DNA of 64,000 nucleotides from positions 54,214 to 118,213 of the forward strand of contig LNFI01000029.1 of assembly GCA_001464615.1 (NCBI GenBank), given 5' to 3'. The notes under the pieces were generated by a model. The model was not told where the DNA came from and made no database searches. It saw nothing but the letters and a program-made list of their open reading frames with translations. Positions 45,577 to 55,576 of the stretch are shown in pieces. How positions within the stretch are numbered: position 1 is the first letter of the stretch; every line of letters begins with the position of its first letter. This DNA is from Sphingomonadales bacterium Ga0077557. GTDB taxonomy: Bacteria; Pseudomonadota; Alphaproteobacteria; Sphingomonadales; Sphingomonadaceae. Both the position numbers and the translations under genes were made by a program.

Positions 45577-47112
45577 ATGATCAAGCACGCTCTCTCCGTC
45601 ACCCGCGACGCCAATTTCGCCGAATGGTATCAAACCGTCATCACCGAGGCTGACCTCGCCGAAGAGTCGGGCGTGCGCGGCTGCATGGTCATCCGGCCAT
45701 GGGGCTATGGAATCTGGGAGCGCATCCAGCGGCTGCTTGACGATCAGATCAAGGCGACGGGGCATGAGAACTGCTATTTCCCGTTGTTCATCCCGCTCTC
45801 CTATTTCGAAAAAGAGGCCGAGCATGTTGAGGGCTTTGCCAAAGAAATGGCGGTCGTCACGCATCACCGGCTGGTGAGCGACGGCAAGGGCGGGCTGATG
45901 CCCGATCCCACGGCAAAGCTGGAGGAACCGCTCGTCGTGCGGCCGACATCGGAAACGGTGATCGGCACCGCCTTCGCGCGCTGGGTTCAGTCGTGGCGCG
46001 ACTTGCCGGTGCTGATCAATCAATGGGCAAACGTCGTCCGGTGGGAAATGCGCACGCGGATGTTCCTGCGCACCACCGAATTCCTCTGGCAGGAAGGCCA
46101 TACCGCGCACGCGACCGAGGCCGAGGCGCGCGAAGAGACGCTGAAGATGCTCGAAGTCTATCGCGCCTTTGCCGAGGACTGCGTCGCGCTGCCCGTAGTA
46201 GCAGGCGAAAAGCCCGAAAATGAGCGGTTTCCCGGCGCCGTCGCGACGTATTCGATTGAGGCGATGATGCAGGATGGCAAGGCGCTGCAGGCGGGGACGA
46301 GCCATTTCCTGGGCACAAACTTCGCGAGCGCGCAAAATATCCGCTTCCAAAATGCCGACGGGCAGCTTGAACTGGCGCAAACCACGAGCTGGGGCATGTC
46401 GACGCGGATGATCGGCGGGCTGATCATGGTGCATGGCGATGATGACGGGCTGCGCGTGCCGCCGCGCGTCGCCCCGTGGCAGATCGTGATCGTGCCGATG
46501 CTGCGCGACCAGCCCGAAGACGCGGCGATCGTTGAATATTGCAAGGGCCTGCAGGCCGATCTCGCCAAGCTCTATGCCTTTGGTGAGCCCGTCCGTGCGC
46601 TGCTCGACCAGCGCCCGGCCAAGGCCGCGACCAAGCGCTGGGGTTGGGTGAAGAAGGGCGCGCCGATCGTCATCGAAGTGGGTGGACGCGATGTGGCTGG
46701 CGATAATGTCAGCGTGATCCGTCGTGACCGGCTCTATCGCGAAGACGGCAAGCTCGACAGCGCAGTGGTTGCGAAGGTGGATTTTGTTGGCGCTGCGGCC
46801 GCGACGCTCGGTGACATCCAGACGGCATTGTTTGCCGAAGCCAAGGCGCGGCTCGACGCCAATATCGCTCGCGATGTGAATGACTTTGCCGGGCTCGAGC
46901 GCGCCTTTGCCGATACGGTAAAGAATCCCGGCTTTGTCGAAGTGCAATGGGCCAAGCCAACGGGCGAGGCGCTGGACCAGGTGGTCGAGCGGCTAAAGGC
47001 ATTGAAGCTGACGCTGCGCAACGTGCCGATGACCGCGCTACCGGCTGATGGCGCGTGCATCTTTACCGGGGCGCCTGCGGTTGAGCGGGTGTTGGTCGGT
47101 CGGTCTTATTGA
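45577..47112 (+). CDS. proS: prolyl-tRNA synthetase (eukaryote/archaea-type ProRS)
   Basis: This class II synthetase attaches proline to tRNA-Pro. It has 511 residues and lacks the YbaK-like insertion domain, placing it in the shorter ProRS group. Motifs include EEPLVVRPTSETVIGTAFAR, QWANVVRWEMRTRMFLRTTE and FLWQEGHTAHATEAEAREET, and the C-terminus ends near AVERVLVGRSY. The start at 45577 (MIKHALSVTRDANF) is the family-typical one; the frame extends upstream to 45496 without homology. Confidence 0.96.
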   Translation: MIKHALSVTRDANFAEWYQTVITEADLAEESGVRGCMVIRPWGYGIWERIQRLLDDQIKATGHENCYFPLFIPLSYFEKEAEHVEGFAKEMAVVTHHRLVSDGKGGLMPDPTAKLEEPLVVRPTSETVIGTAFARWVQSWRDLPVLINQWANVVRWEMRTRMFLRTTEFLWQEGHTAHATEAEAREETLKMLEVYRAFAEDCVALPVVAGEKPENERFPGAVATYSIEAMMQDGKALQAGTSHFLGTNFASAQNIRFQNADGQLELAQTTSWGMSTRMIGGLIMVHGDDDGLRVPPRVAPWQIVIVPMLRDQPEDAAIVEYCKGLQADLAKLYAFGEPVRALLDQRPAKAATKRWGWVKKGAPIVIEVGGRDVAGDNVSVIRRDRLYREDGKLDSAVVAKVDFVGAAAATLGDIQTALFAEAKARLDANIARDVNDFAGLERAFADTVKNPGFVEVQWAKPTGEALDQVVERLKALKLTLRNVPMTALPADGACIFTGAPAVERVLVGRSY

Positions 47113-47122
47113 TGGGGGTGTG

Positions 47123-47707
47123 ATGATCATCGTCGGGCTGGCCGCGCTGGTGTTGGCGCTACAAGCGGTGCCTGCGCCGCCTGCGCCAGACGATATCGTC
47201 GTGACCGCGCGACCCCAGGGTGGCTGCGCGATTCGATTTGCCGACAAAACATTGTCCGATGTCGAATTTCGGGATCGTGCCCGAATTTGGGCAGCAGGCG
47301 CGCCGGTCCGCGTGATCGCCCGGTCCGATGCCAGTTTTGATTGTTTGAAGAAAATCGCGTTTCAGCTTGCCGATTGGGGGGTAAAGCAAATCGAATTTGT
47401 CGAACCTTCGGGGCGAAAGACCGCCGTCGGATTCCCGACCCCGACGCTAACCGGCGATCGATCGGTGCAGCGCAAGACCGACAAGGTGGACAATGCTGCC
47501 GATCCGGACCCTAAACCCGTGCCGCCTTTTTCACCGCCGCCGATCGAAGCCGGCCGCCCGGTCGCTGAAATCGAACAACGGCTGCTCTCGGCGCATGCGG
47601 CGCGGCTGATTCTGGAGGGCAAATGCGCCGAAGCGCGCCGACTGATGCTGGAGAATGGCAATTTGGCGGCCGCGGCCCAGGTCGTCGAAATCTGCCGGGC
47701 GAACTAA
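47123..47707 (+). CDS. hypothetical secreted protein
   Basis: A 194-residue protein with an N-terminal hydrophobic signal (MIIVGLAALVLALQAVP) and a DDIVVTA stretch like those in exported proteins. No domain is recognised. Four cysteines (GGCAIRF, FDCLKKI, GKCAEAR, EICRAN) could form disulfides in the periplasm. It follows proS by ten bases. The start at 47123 is used because TGGGGGTG precedes it. Confidence 0.6.
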   Translation: MIIVGLAALVLALQAVPAPPAPDDIVVTARPQGGCAIRFADKTLSDVEFRDRARIWAAGAPVRVIARSDASFDCLKKIAFQLADWGVKQIEFVEPSGRKTAVGFPTPTLTGDRSVQRKTDKVDNAADPDPKPVPPFSPPPIEAGRPVAEIEQRLLSAHAARLILEGKCAEARRLMLENGNLAAAAQVVEICRAN

Positions 47708-47745
47708 ACCGTCGCCCTGAAGCTGCGTCGGCGATGGCCAGGGGA

Positions 47746-47902
47746 CTAGAGTCCGATGACTTTGGATTGGACCAACCCAAACCCCGTTCGCCCTGAGCGA
47801 AGTCGAAGGGCAGGCGAAGCGCGTGGGCTTCGACTTCCCCCGGACCTGATCCGGGGCCGAACGGGTATGAGGTTGAAGCGACCTTACCTCATCACGCTCT
47901 AG
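47746..47902 (-). repeat. 157-bp MITE-like repeat, copy B (inverted relative to copy A)
   Basis: This sequence is the reverse complement of 14-169, with a few substitutions. It begins CTAGAGTCCGATGAC and ends TCATCACGCTCTAG, so the two ends are imperfect inverted repeats (TAGAG followed by GATGA). It contains the palindromes GTTCGCCCTGAGCGAAGTCG and CCCCCGGACCTGATCCGGGG. It fills almost the whole gap between the secreted-protein gene and the 2OG oxygenase. No ORF of its own. Confidence 0.8.
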
Positions 47903-47927
47903 CCCTATCTTGACGCGGTGGGCGTTA

Positions 47928-48662
47928 TCAACCGGCACTGCTCCGCAGCCAACCCGTGATCGAGTAACGACGATAGGCGGCGGCGCGGGTCACCTCTGTC
48001 ACGCTATGCACCTGCGGCACGCGAAACAGATTGAGCGTGTTATGGACGGGGGAAAAGCCGTTCATCGCTGTGCCGTCGCCATCGTGGAACAGCAGCAGTC
48101 CGCCCCATTCCGGTCGCCAGACGGGGGTCAGACCAAAAACATAGGCGGCGTGACGATGCTTGCCTGCAACATCATCGTCATGCGCGGTCAGGAAATCCCC
48201 CGGCGCATAGGCTGTGGCCTGTGCATCGGCAAAGGTGATTGCCTCAGCGCCCGTCACGGTGCGGAGCAAGTCGCGCGCTTCGCCCTTGGACAGCCAAGTG
48301 GCAAAATGGGCAAGCGGGTCGCTGCTTGCAACGCGCGCCGCGGCGTCATCGGGAACGCGGATCGATTCGTAGCGATATTGGAAGCCGGATCGAGCGCCCG
48401 CATAGACCGCATCGTCAAGGGCGGCCCGTTGGTTGGTGGCCATGGCGTCGCGCGCTGGACGGCTGAGTTCAAAAACCTTGTCGCCGGAATTGACCAGCTG
48501 CACCCAGTCTGATCGCGCGCGCAGGGCCAAATGCAGCGCTTCAGCCGCCTCAGCCACGAGAAAGTCATTTATCTGGACGCGACCCAGATCGGCATATTTC
48601 CGCGCAAGGGCCATCCCGTCGAGATCGGGGTTCAGGGCAAAGGCGATTGGCTTTTCAGGCAT
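47928..48662 (-). CDS. 2OG-Fe(II) oxygenase superfamily protein
   Basis: A 244-residue protein with the prolyl-4-hydroxylase-like iron site: AYAPGDFLTAHDDDVAGKHR (HxD), then RPEWGGLLLFHDGDGTAMNG, and a distal PQVHSVTEV histidine followed by RRYSITGWLR. The pattern fits the hydroxylases that act on proteins. The substrate is unknown. The gene lies next to repeat copy B. Confidence 0.85.
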   Translation of the reverse strand: MPEKPIAFALNPDLDGMALARKYADLGRVQINDFLVAEAAEALHLALRARSDWVQLVNSGDKVFELSRPARDAMATNQRAALDDAVYAGARSGFQYRYESIRVPDDAAARVASSDPLAHFATWLSKGEARDLLRTVTGAEAITFADAQATAYAPGDFLTAHDDDVAGKHRHAAYVFGLTPVWRPEWGGLLLFHDGDGTAMNGFSPVHNTLNLFRVPQVHSVTEVTRAAAYRRYSITGWLRSSAG

Positions 48663-48837
48663 CGATGTCCCCCTTGCCGCAGCCAGAGCGCCCCATCAAG
48701 CGCGACATCGGGAGGCGCGTAAAACGCCAAGCTAGCGGATAGCTTTGCCAGCCCGGCGCAGCATCGTGCCTTTGTGGGACGAAATGGCCTGCACGCCTTT
48801 GCTTTCGTGACCACCAAAACCACGTTACCGTGAACCG

Positions 48838-49803
48838 ATGCGTTCGAACCGCGACCTTGGCCGTCCAGACCGGTTCGTTCTTTTCAGGGCGCTGTTGCTG
48901 CTGCTGTGTGGTCTGCTGAGCTCAGCGCAGGCCTCCGCGCCAGAGGGATGGGTCGCAACCGACCCCCTGACCATCGCCGATGATGACTTCGCCCGCAATC
49001 GCGACCCCGACACCTGGCGCGACCTTAGCGTGGAACGGATGGTCTTCACCGAAGGCGCGGCGACCTGGCGGCTGTGGCGCATCGTCAACACCGCCAAACC
49101 GGCTGGCCCCTTATGGGTGGTCACGCACGACAACGAGAACGCAACCTTCGCGGCTGCCTTGGCGGCGGTGAATAGCTGGGGCGGGGTGGTGATGGTGGTC
49201 GATACCGGGCCGGTCGATACCCGGTACGGCGCACGCTTTAATGCGGAGATTGTTGGCAAACCAATCGATCCCAATCGCAATTTTCTTGATACCCGGCCGG
49301 TCTATGTTGCCCGGATGCTCGCCGATCTTGGCGATCCGGCGCGGCTGATCATTGCGTTGCATACCAATGCGCCCGATTTCGATCCCAATCTGTCCGATTG
49401 CCCAACGGCAACGCCGGGGCGCGGGGCAATTTCAGTGGGGTTGTGCAATACCCGCTATCAGCCGCGCCCGGCCACCAAGCGACAATGGCCATTTGATGAC
49501 GAGGACAGCCTGATGCTGTTTCCCCATTTGAGTGGTCAGCCCCGCGCATCGGCCCCTTGCGGTCGCTTGTTGGCGTTAGGCGATTATAATCTGGTGTTCG
49601 AACGCGTCGGTTATAGCGACGGGTCGCTTTCAAACTATGCCGCGCAGCACGGGCTCGCTTATGTCAATATCGAGACCGAGGAGCGCGGATCGTCCTCGGG
49701 TGGCATCGCGCAGGCGCGCGATCGGCTGATCGACATGATCGACAAGGTGATGCTGCGCTGCGGCCCCGTTTCCGGCATTGCCTTGCGCGCGCCACGCCGC
49801 TGA
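48838..49803 (+). CDS. M14-like zinc carboxypeptidase-fold protein, exported
   Basis: A 321-residue protein with a signal peptide (LLLLLCGLLSSAQA). VVTHDNENATF resembles the HxxE zinc motif of M14 carboxypeptidases, GKPIDPNRNF is the M14-type substrate-binding Asn-Arg block, and IIALHTNAPD supplies the third ligand His. Later RGSSSGGIAQARDRLIDMID would hold the catalytic Glu, but this is not certain. The natural substrate is unknown; cell-wall peptides are a plausible guess. Confidence 0.7.
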   Translation: MRSNRDLGRPDRFVLFRALLLLLCGLLSSAQASAPEGWVATDPLTIADDDFARNRDPDTWRDLSVERMVFTEGAATWRLWRIVNTAKPAGPLWVVTHDNENATFAAALAAVNSWGGVVMVVDTGPVDTRYGARFNAEIVGKPIDPNRNFLDTRPVYVARMLADLGDPARLIIALHTNAPDFDPNLSDCPTATPGRGAISVGLCNTRYQPRPATKRQWPFDDEDSLMLFPHLSGQPRASAPCGRLLALGDYNLVFERVGYSDGSLSNYAAQHGLAYVNIETEERGSSSGGIAQARDRLIDMIDKVMLRCGPVSGIALRAPRR

Positions 49804-49806
49804 GTG

Positions 49807-49962
49807 CTACGGTTTGTCCGTGAAGCGCTTTACCTTGACGGGCAATTTCTTACCCTTGGTGCGGCGGGACGGGGTTTGCACCGGATTCTTCTTCTTCCAG
49901 GCCGCCCAGGTCATCGGGCCCTCTGGCGTGTCGATCAATTGATCGTCGAGCGTGTCACTCAT
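49807..49962 (-). CDS. small basic protein, unknown function
   Basis: A 51-residue protein ([20 protein letters not shown], then a Lys/Arg-rich tail) with no membrane segment. The basic tail could bind nucleic acid, which is only a guess. Its ATG overlaps the stop of the upstream DoxX-like gene by four bases, so it belongs to the trhO-DoxX operon. Short proteins of this kind are often missed in annotation. Confidence 0.7.
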   Translation of the reverse strand: MSDTLDDQLIDTPEGPMTWAAWKKKNPVQTPSRRTKGKKLPVKVKRFTDKP

Positions 49963-50375
49963 GGCGCGGTGTCCTTTCCGCCAAAGGGCCAACGGGTGAT
50001 ACCGCCAGCAAACAGCGCCCACCAGACGATCACGGGCTGAAAGGCGAGGCGCGGCGCATGATAGGCCCAGCCGAGCTGCACGCCGCTGACCGTTACGCCT
50101 TCCATCGCATGCTTGATATTGGCCGGATAGACGCAGACCGCATAGGCCGCCAGGCCGATCCCTGCGGCATAGCGGAAGCGGCGCGTCATCAACCCGATCG
50201 CCCCGGCAATTTCGCACACGCCAGTCAGCAGCACGGTCTCGCGGGGATAGGGCACCCAATCGGGCACGATCGGGATGAACCCACCGGGGGAGCGAAGGTG
50301 GACGTACCCCACGAACAGATAGGCGGCCGCCAGCAGCCAGCGCAAAATGACACGGGCGCGATCGGTACCGGTCAT
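49959..50375 (-). CDS. DoxX-like membrane protein
   Basis: A 138-residue protein with four predicted membrane segments ([57 protein letters not shown] and [18 protein letters not shown]), typical of the DoxX/DoxD superfamily. Its role is unknown. The ATG at 50375 overlaps the trhO stop by four bases, and its own stop overlaps the start of the small basic protein. Confidence 0.8.
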   Translation of the reverse strand: MTGTDRARVILRWLLAAAYLFVGYVHLRSPGGFIPIVPDWVPYPRETVLLTGVCEIAGAIGLMTRRFRYAAGIGLAAYAVCVYPANIKHAMEGVTVSGVQLGWAYHAPRLAFQPVIVWWALFAGGITRWPFGGKDTAP

Positions 50376-51301
50376 GCGCTGAGGTCGCTTGGCTGGGCGA
50401 CGGCCCCCACATGCGCTTGCCCGCGCGCCTCGGCGAGTTTTACCTGGCGGTGGCGCTCGGCATAACCGGCGCGCTTCGCGTCGTCCCGGCTGGCGTGGCA
50501 AGCCGGGCAGCTGACGCCTTCCACATAGAGCGGCGACAGGCGCGCTTCGGCGTTTACCGGCATCCGGCAGCCGCGGCACAGCGCATGCGTGCCAGCGCCA
50601 AGCCCATGGCCAACGGCAACCCGCTCATCAAAGACAAAGCATTCGCCTTGCCAGCGGCTCTGGGCAGGGGGCACTTCCTCCAGATATTTCAGAATGCCGC
50701 CCTTCAGGTGGTAAACCGCGTCCAGCCCTTCGGCTTTCAGAAAGGCGGTCGCCTTTTCGCAGCGGATGCCGCCGGTACAGAACATCGCGATTTTCTTGTC
50801 CGCCAGCTCATCGCGGTGCGCGCGAAACCAGTCCGGAAATTCGCTGAAGCTTTTGGTGGCGGGGTCGATCGCCCCGGCAAAGCTGCCGACCTGGACTTCA
50901 TAATCGTTGCGGGTGTCGATCACGATCGTGTCCGGCTGGTCGATCAGCGCGTTCCAGTCAGCCGGCGCGACATAGTGGCCAACGCCGCGCACCGGATCGA
51001 TATCAGGCTGGCCCATCGTCACAATCTCGCGCTTCAGTCGTACCTTCATGCGGTGGAAGGGCATCGCTTCGGCGTTCGAATATTTGATCTCGATCTCGGC
51101 GCAGTCGGGCAGTGTGCGGATATGGGCGAGCACCGCAGCGAGCCCCGCGTCATCGCCCGCGATCGTGCCGTTAATGCCTTCGCGTGCGAGCAGCAGCGTC
51201 CCCCGAATCCCATGCACCGTGCAGACCGCGAGCAGCGGCGTGCGCAACGCTGCCGGATCGTCGAAGCGAGCGAAGCGGTAAAGGGCGGCGACGGTAATCA
51301 T
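50372..51301 (-). CDS. trhO: tRNA uridine-5-oxyacetic acid/hydroxylation rhodanese TrhO (YceA)
   Basis: A 309-residue rhodanese-family tRNA hydroxylase that makes 5-hydroxyuridine at the wobble position. The N-terminal domain includes [20 protein letters not shown]. The rhodanese domain has [20 protein letters not shown] and the catalytic Cys in [20 protein letters not shown]. The C-terminal zinc-like site contains LCRGCRMPV and VSCPACH. The start at 51301 ([13 protein letters not shown]) is the family-typical one. Confidence 0.93.
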   Translation of the reverse strand: MITVAALYRFARFDDPAALRTPLLAVCTVHGIRGTLLLAREGINGTIAGDDAGLAAVLAHIRTLPDCAEIEIKYSNAEAMPFHRMKVRLKREIVTMGQPDIDPVRGVGHYVAPADWNALIDQPDTIVIDTRNDYEVQVGSFAGAIDPATKSFSEFPDWFRAHRDELADKKIAMFCTGGIRCEKATAFLKAEGLDAVYHLKGGILKYLEEVPPAQSRWQGECFVFDERVAVGHGLGAGTHALCRGCRMPVNAEARLSPLYVEGVSCPACHASRDDAKRAGYAERHRQVKLAEARGQAHVGAVAQPSDLSA

Positions 51302-51302
51302 G

Positions 51303-52763
51303 TCAGGCGGGATAGGCGCTTGCCCACCAGCTTTCAAATGCTGCCCGTTCGGTCGCGTTCAAGTGCAGCCCGATTTTGGAGCGCCGCATCAGCGCATCCT
51401 CTGCGGTGCGCGCCCATTCCTGGTCGTGCATCCAGCGTGCTTCGATCTCGGTCAGCCCACCGCCAAGTTCAGCGCCCATGCCCGCTTCGTCGGTGATGCC
51501 GCCCAGCATCTCCATCAGGCGCGTGCCATAAGCGCGAGCCATCCGTTCTGCGCGGGCGGCACCAAGGAACGGCCAGGTGCCGCGCGCATCGGCAACGAAG
51601 CGGTCGAAATCGGCAATCGCGCCGCCGGGGAAGAGTCGCGCACGGGTTTTGGGCGAAACCGCCACGCCCATCGGCCCGGCCAATTTACCAATGGCTTCTT
51701 CGGCCAGATGTCGTGCGGTGGTGATCTTGCCACCGAAGATCGACAGCAACGGCGCGCCATTGGTGTCGAGTTCAAGCACATAATCGCGGGTCACTGCCTT
51801 GGCCTCGCTCGCCCCATCATCATAAAGCGGGCGGACGCCGGACCAGGTAGAGGTCACGTCAGCGGGCGTGATCTGCTTGATGAAATGCCGGTTTGCCGCT
51901 TCGCAGAGATAGGCGATCTCCCCTGAATCGATCACCGCATCTTCGGGCCGTTCGACGGGCACATCGGTGGTGCCGATCTCGGTAAAGTCGCGCTGATAGG
52001 GGATGGCGAAGACGATCCGGCCATCGGGCTGCTGAAGCATATAGGCGTGATCGCCCGGATATAGCCGGGGCACGACGATATGGCTGCCCTTGATCAGCCG
52101 GATGCCGCTTGCCGCGTTGACGCCGAGCTTGCCGAGCATCTGGTGCACCCAGGGGCCAGCCGCATTGACCAGCGCGCGCGCTGTCACCTCGCGCCCGTGA
52201 CCCAGCGTTGCACGCCACATCTGCCCCTCGCGCCGGGCGGACAGTAACGCCGTGTGCACCGCAATCTCTGCCCCATTGGCGGCTGCATCAACCGCGTTGA
52301 GCACCGTCAGCCGGGAATCATCAACCTGTGCGTCTGAATAGACAAAGCCCTTGTTGCCGCCTTTGAGCGGCGCGGTGAACGCGGTGTCGCTTTGCCGCAA
52401 ACCCCGTGAGCGCGGCAGCGACATTTTGCCGCCGAGAAAATCATAAAGGTACAGGCCAGCCCGCACCAACCACCAGGGGCGAACCGCGTTTTCATGCGGC
52501 AGCACGAATAGCATCGGCTGAATGATGTGGGGAGCGGCATGCACCAGCCGCTCGCGCTCGCGCAGCGCCTCGGCGACCAGCTTGAATTCATAATATTCCA
52601 GGTAGCGCAGCCCGCCGTGGATCAGGCCAGTGGAGGCCGATGAGGTGGCCCCGGCAAGATCGCCTTTCTCGACGAGCAACACCTTCAGGCCGTTGAGCGC
52701 CGCCTCACGCGCGATCGCTGCGCCGTTGATGCCGCCGCCGATGATGAGAATGTCGTATGTCAC
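51303..52763 (-). CDS. glpD: aerobic glycerol-3-phosphate dehydrogenase
   Basis: GlpD oxidises glycerol-3-phosphate to DHAP at the membrane with FAD. The FAD-binding motif is [20 protein letters not shown], followed by [20 protein letters not shown] and [14 protein letters not shown]. The C-terminal domain includes [13 protein letters not shown] and [17 protein letters not shown]. It has 486 residues. No ATG is available at the right place, so a GTG at 52763 ([11 protein letters not shown]) is used. Confidence 0.94.
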   Translation of the reverse strand: MTYDILIIGGGINGAAIAREAALNGLKVLLVEKGDLAGATSSASTGLIHGGLRYLEYYEFKLVAEALRERERLVHAAPHIIQPMLFVLPHENAVRPWWLVRAGLYLYDFLGGKMSLPRSRGLRQSDTAFTAPLKGGNKGFVYSDAQVDDSRLTVLNAVDAAANGAEIAVHTALLSARREGQMWRATLGHGREVTARALVNAAGPWVHQMLGKLGVNAASGIRLIKGSHIVVPRLYPGDHAYMLQQPDGRIVFAIPYQRDFTEIGTTDVPVERPEDAVIDSGEIAYLCEAANRHFIKQITPADVTSTWSGVRPLYDDGASEAKAVTRDYVLELDTNGAPLLSIFGGKITTARHLAEEAIGKLAGPMGVAVSPKTRARLFPGGAIADFDRFVADARGTWPFLGAARAERMARAYGTRLMEMLGGITDEAGMGAELGGGLTEIEARWMHDQEWARTAEDALMRRSKIGLHLNATERAAFESWWASAYPA

Positions 52764-52842
52764 CGTTGTCCGATAGCTTGGGTGCGGCGGTTCGCACAGA
52801 AGGAATTTGGTAACTGGCGCGCGACCGCCTATCCCGTGCGCG

Positions 52843-55173
52843 ATGCCCAAATTCACCCCCAAGCCCTCTGGCGGCCTGCCGACCCCGAAACAGATCCTCG
52901 ATTTCATCGCGTCCGCTGAAAGTTCGGTCGGTAAGCGAGAGATTGCGAAAGCATTCGGCCTGCACGGCGCGGAGAAGATCGCGCTCAAGGCGCTGCTCAA
53001 GGACATGGCCGATGAAGGGCTGATCGACAGCTCGCCGGGCCGTGCGTTTCACCAAATGGGCGGCGTGCCCAAGGTGACGGTGCTGCGCGTGACCGATGTT
53101 GGCGATGACGGGCAGTGCTGGGCAGTGCCGGAGAGTTGGCAGGCCGATACGCCCGCGCCCCGGCTGCGCGTGCGCGAAAAGGGGCGACGGGGCGCCCTTG
53201 GCATAGGCGACCGGATTTTGGCGCGGACGGAGGAGGCCGGCAATGGCTGGATCGCGCACCCACTGAAATCGCTCGCCAAGGGTGAAGAGTTGATGCTCGG
53301 CGTGCTGCGCGAGGAGGGCGGCAAGCTCTGGCTGATCGGCGTCGACAAGCGTGAGCGGCGCGAACATCAGGTGTCGGACGCGGGCGGCGCTAATCCGGGC
53401 GATCTGGTGCTCGCTGAAAAGACCGGCCGCCCGCCGCGCATTACCGCGCGGGTGACGCAAGTGCTTGGCGATCCCTTTGCGCCACGCAGCTTCTCGATGA
53501 TCGCGATCCACAAACTCGGCATCCCGGTGGAATTCGCGCCTGAGGCGATCGAGGAAGCGGCTGACGTAGCGAAGCAACGGCTGGGTGAGGATCGCGAAGA
53601 CCTGCGCCATCTGCCGATCGTCGCGATTGATCCAGAAGATGCGCGCGATCATGACGATGCCGTTTGGGCCATGCCCGATGACGATCCGGAGAATGCCGGC
53701 GGCTGGCGGGCGATCGTCGCGATTGCCGATGTCAGCTTTTATGTCCGCCCCGGTTCGGCGATCGACAAGGAAGCGCGGCGGCGCGGAAACAGCGTCTATT
53801 TCCCCGACCGGGTCGTGCCGATGCTGCCCGAATTGCTGTCGGCGGATGTCTGTTCGCTGAAAGCTGGCGAGGACCGGGCGGCGCTCGTCTGCCATCTCCA
53901 GATCAGCAAGGGCGGCGCGCTGAAAAGCTGGCGCTTTACCCGGGCCGTGGTGCGAATTGCGGCAAACATCGCCTATGAGCAAGCGCAGGCGGCAATCGAT
54001 GCGCATGCTGCTAAGCCCCTCCCCTTCAGGGGAGGGGTTGGGGGTGGGGGCTCCCCAATTGGCGCGGCGTTCGCGGATAGCCCCCACCCCAACCCCTCCC
54101 CTGGAGGGGAGGGGCTTGAGATTATAAAAGCCCTCTTGCCGCTCTGGGCCTGCTGGCGCGCGCTCGCCGCTGCCCGCGCCAAGCGCGCGCCGCTCGATCT
54201 CGATCTGCCCGAGCGCCGCGTGATCCTTGACGAAAAGGGGCGGATCATGTCGGTCGCGCCGCGCGAGCGGCTCGATGCACATAAGCTGATCGAGGAATAT
54301 ATGATCGCCGCCAATGTCGCGGCCGCCAAAGCGCTCGAAAAGAAAAAGGCGCCGGTCATGTATCGTGACCATGAGCCGCCCGCGCGCGAAAAGCTGGTCG
54401 CGCTCAAGGACTATCTGAAGACCTTCGGCGTTGAATTCGCCCTGGGTCAGGTGGTGAAACCTTCCACCTTCAACCATGTCATCGACCGGATCGGCGAGAG
54501 CGATTTCCGTCCGCAGGTGATGGAGCAGATCCTGCGCACCCAGACTCAGGCCTATTATGCGCCGGGCAATCACGGCCATTTCGGGCTCGCGCTGGGCAGT
54601 TACGCGCATTTTACCTCACCGATCAGACGTTATGCCGATCTGGTCGTCCACCGATCGCTGGTCGCCGCCTACAAGCTCGGGCCCGGCGGGCTGACCGAGG
54701 CCGAGGGCGCGTCGATGGACAAGATCGGCGAATCGATCTCGATGCTCGAACGCCGCGCAATGGAGGCGGAGCGCGATACGATCGATCGCTATGTCGCGGC
54801 ATATCTGGCGGAACGGGTGGGGGACGTCGTCGATGCGCGCATCACCGGGGTGCAGAATTTCGGCTTTTTCGCGACGGTGGAGGGGATTGGCGGCGACGGA
54901 CTGATGCCGGTACGCGACATTGGCCGCGAATATTTCCGCTATGACGAAGCGGCCAAAGCGCTGATCGGCGAACATAGCGGCGAAACCTATTCAAGCGGCA
55001 TGCGGCTGCAATTGCGGCTGGCTGAGGCCAATCCGGTATCGGGCGCGCTGCGTTTCGAGATGGTCGATGGCAAAGGCGGGGGCAGCGGTCCGCCGCGGGA
55101 CGACAAGCCCAAACGCATCATCAAGCATCGCGGGCGCCCCGCCAATATCCGTCACCAGGGGAAGCGACGTTGA
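52843..55173 (+). CDS. rnr: ribonuclease R with an in-frame repeat insertion
   Basis: RNase R is a processive 3-prime to 5-prime exoribonuclease. The protein has 776 residues with an N-terminal helix-turn-helix region, cold-shock domains, the RNB catalytic core (AIDPEDARDHDDAVWAMPDD, FPDRVVPMLPELLSADVCSL, HFTSPIRRYADLVVHRSLVA) and a C-terminal S1 domain (GDVVDARITGVQNFGFFATV). A palindromic repeat (54013-54117, exactly 105 bases) is translated in frame at residues 391-425 within the catalytic domain. It lies between the conserved IAYEQAQAAID and the ACWRALAAARAKRAPLDLDL region. Starts upstream of 52843 have no homology. Confidence 0.95.
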   Translation: MPKFTPKPSGGLPTPKQILDFIASAESSVGKREIAKAFGLHGAEKIALKALLKDMADEGLIDSSPGRAFHQMGGVPKVTVLRVTDVGDDGQCWAVPESWQADTPAPRLRVREKGRRGALGIGDRILARTEEAGNGWIAHPLKSLAKGEELMLGVLREEGGKLWLIGVDKRERREHQVSDAGGANPGDLVLAEKTGRPPRITARVTQVLGDPFAPRSFSMIAIHKLGIPVEFAPEAIEEAADVAKQRLGEDREDLRHLPIVAIDPEDARDHDDAVWAMPDDDPENAGGWRAIVAIADVSFYVRPGSAIDKEARRRGNSVYFPDRVVPMLPELLSADVCSLKAGEDRAALVCHLQISKGGALKSWRFTRAVVRIAANIAYEQAQAAIDAHAAKPLPFRGGVGGGGSPIGAAFADSPHPNPSPGGEGLEIIKALLPLWACWRALAAARAKRAPLDLDLPERRVILDEKGRIMSVAPRERLDAHKLIEEYMIAANVAAAKALEKKKAPVMYRDHEPPAREKLVALKDYLKTFGVEFALGQVVKPSTFNHVIDRIGESDFRPQVMEQILRTQTQAYYAPGNHGHFGLALGSYAHFTSPIRRYADLVVHRSLVAAYKLGPGGLTEAEGASMDKIGESISMLERRAMEAERDTIDRYVAAYLAERVGDVVDARITGVQNFGFFATVEGIGGDGLMPVRDIGREYFRYDEAAKALIGEHSGETYSSGMRLQLRLAEANPVSGALRFEMVDGKGGGSGPPRDDKPKRIIKHRGRPANIRHQGKRR
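54013..54117. repeat. 105-bp palindromic repeat translated within rnr
   Basis: The insert begins AAGCCCCTCCCCTTCAGGGG, continues GGGGTTGGGGGTGGGG, and returns as CCCCCACCCCAACCCCTCCC ending GGGGAGGGGCTT, so both ends are AAGCCCC/GGGGCTT. Its length is a multiple of three (35 codons) and no stop occurs in the reading frame used. The same family occurs in glyS and between rplY and pth. Confidence 0.88.
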
Positions 55174-55277
55174 GACGGTCTTTAGGCCATTGCCGGGTAG
55201 CAAAGAAATGCTACCATTTGGCTTAGGACACGCAAGAATCATCATGCCATAGTGGTGATATTGCGTTGGAGGATGAG

Positions 55278-55574
55278 ATGGGAGCAGCAGCAGCAGTCGT
55301 CGCCCGCGCCAGACGCAATGTTATTTCGCATTTCCTGTCGTGCAATGCGGTTTCCGCTGACCAGGCCGTAAGCTTCACGCCGATGCGCGCGATCGAGCGG
55401 CGGATGCTTGATCGCTATGTTCGCGCCGGCGTGATCGTCCCAGTCGCCAAGGGCGGCTATTATGTTGATGTGCCGACCTATGATTCGCAAAATGGTGAGC
55501 GGCGGCAGCGGATTGGCCTGGCGATGACAGCGTTGGCGTTGATCGGCGGCGCGGTCGTTGCGTTGGTGAACTGA
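55278..55574 (+). CDS. small protein with C-terminal membrane segment (paralogue A)
   Basis: A 98-residue protein: an N-terminal soluble part (about 70 residues, RRMLDRYVRAGVIVPVAKGG, YYVDVPTYDSQNGERRQRIG) and one C-terminal membrane segment (LAMTALALIGGAVVALV). It closely resembles the next gene in layout and in several blocks (RYVRAGVIVPVAKGGYYVD against RMVRTGIVRDAGRKRYYLD), suggesting tandem duplication. GGAGGATGAG directly precedes the ATG at 55278. Function unknown. Confidence 0.75.
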   Translation: MGAAAAVVARARRNVISHFLSCNAVSADQAVSFTPMRAIERRMLDRYVRAGVIVPVAKGGYYVDVPTYDSQNGERRQRIGLAMTALALIGGAVVALVN

Positions 55575-55576
55575 GC

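Noticed and set aside
44995..46947. 650-codon open frame on the minus strand
   Set aside because: Antisense shadow of proS and part of the EamA gene; no motif and His/Arg-rich composition.
52705..54609. 634-codon open frame on the minus strand
   Set aside because: Antisense shadow of rnr running into the start of glpD; the real genes carry clear motifs.
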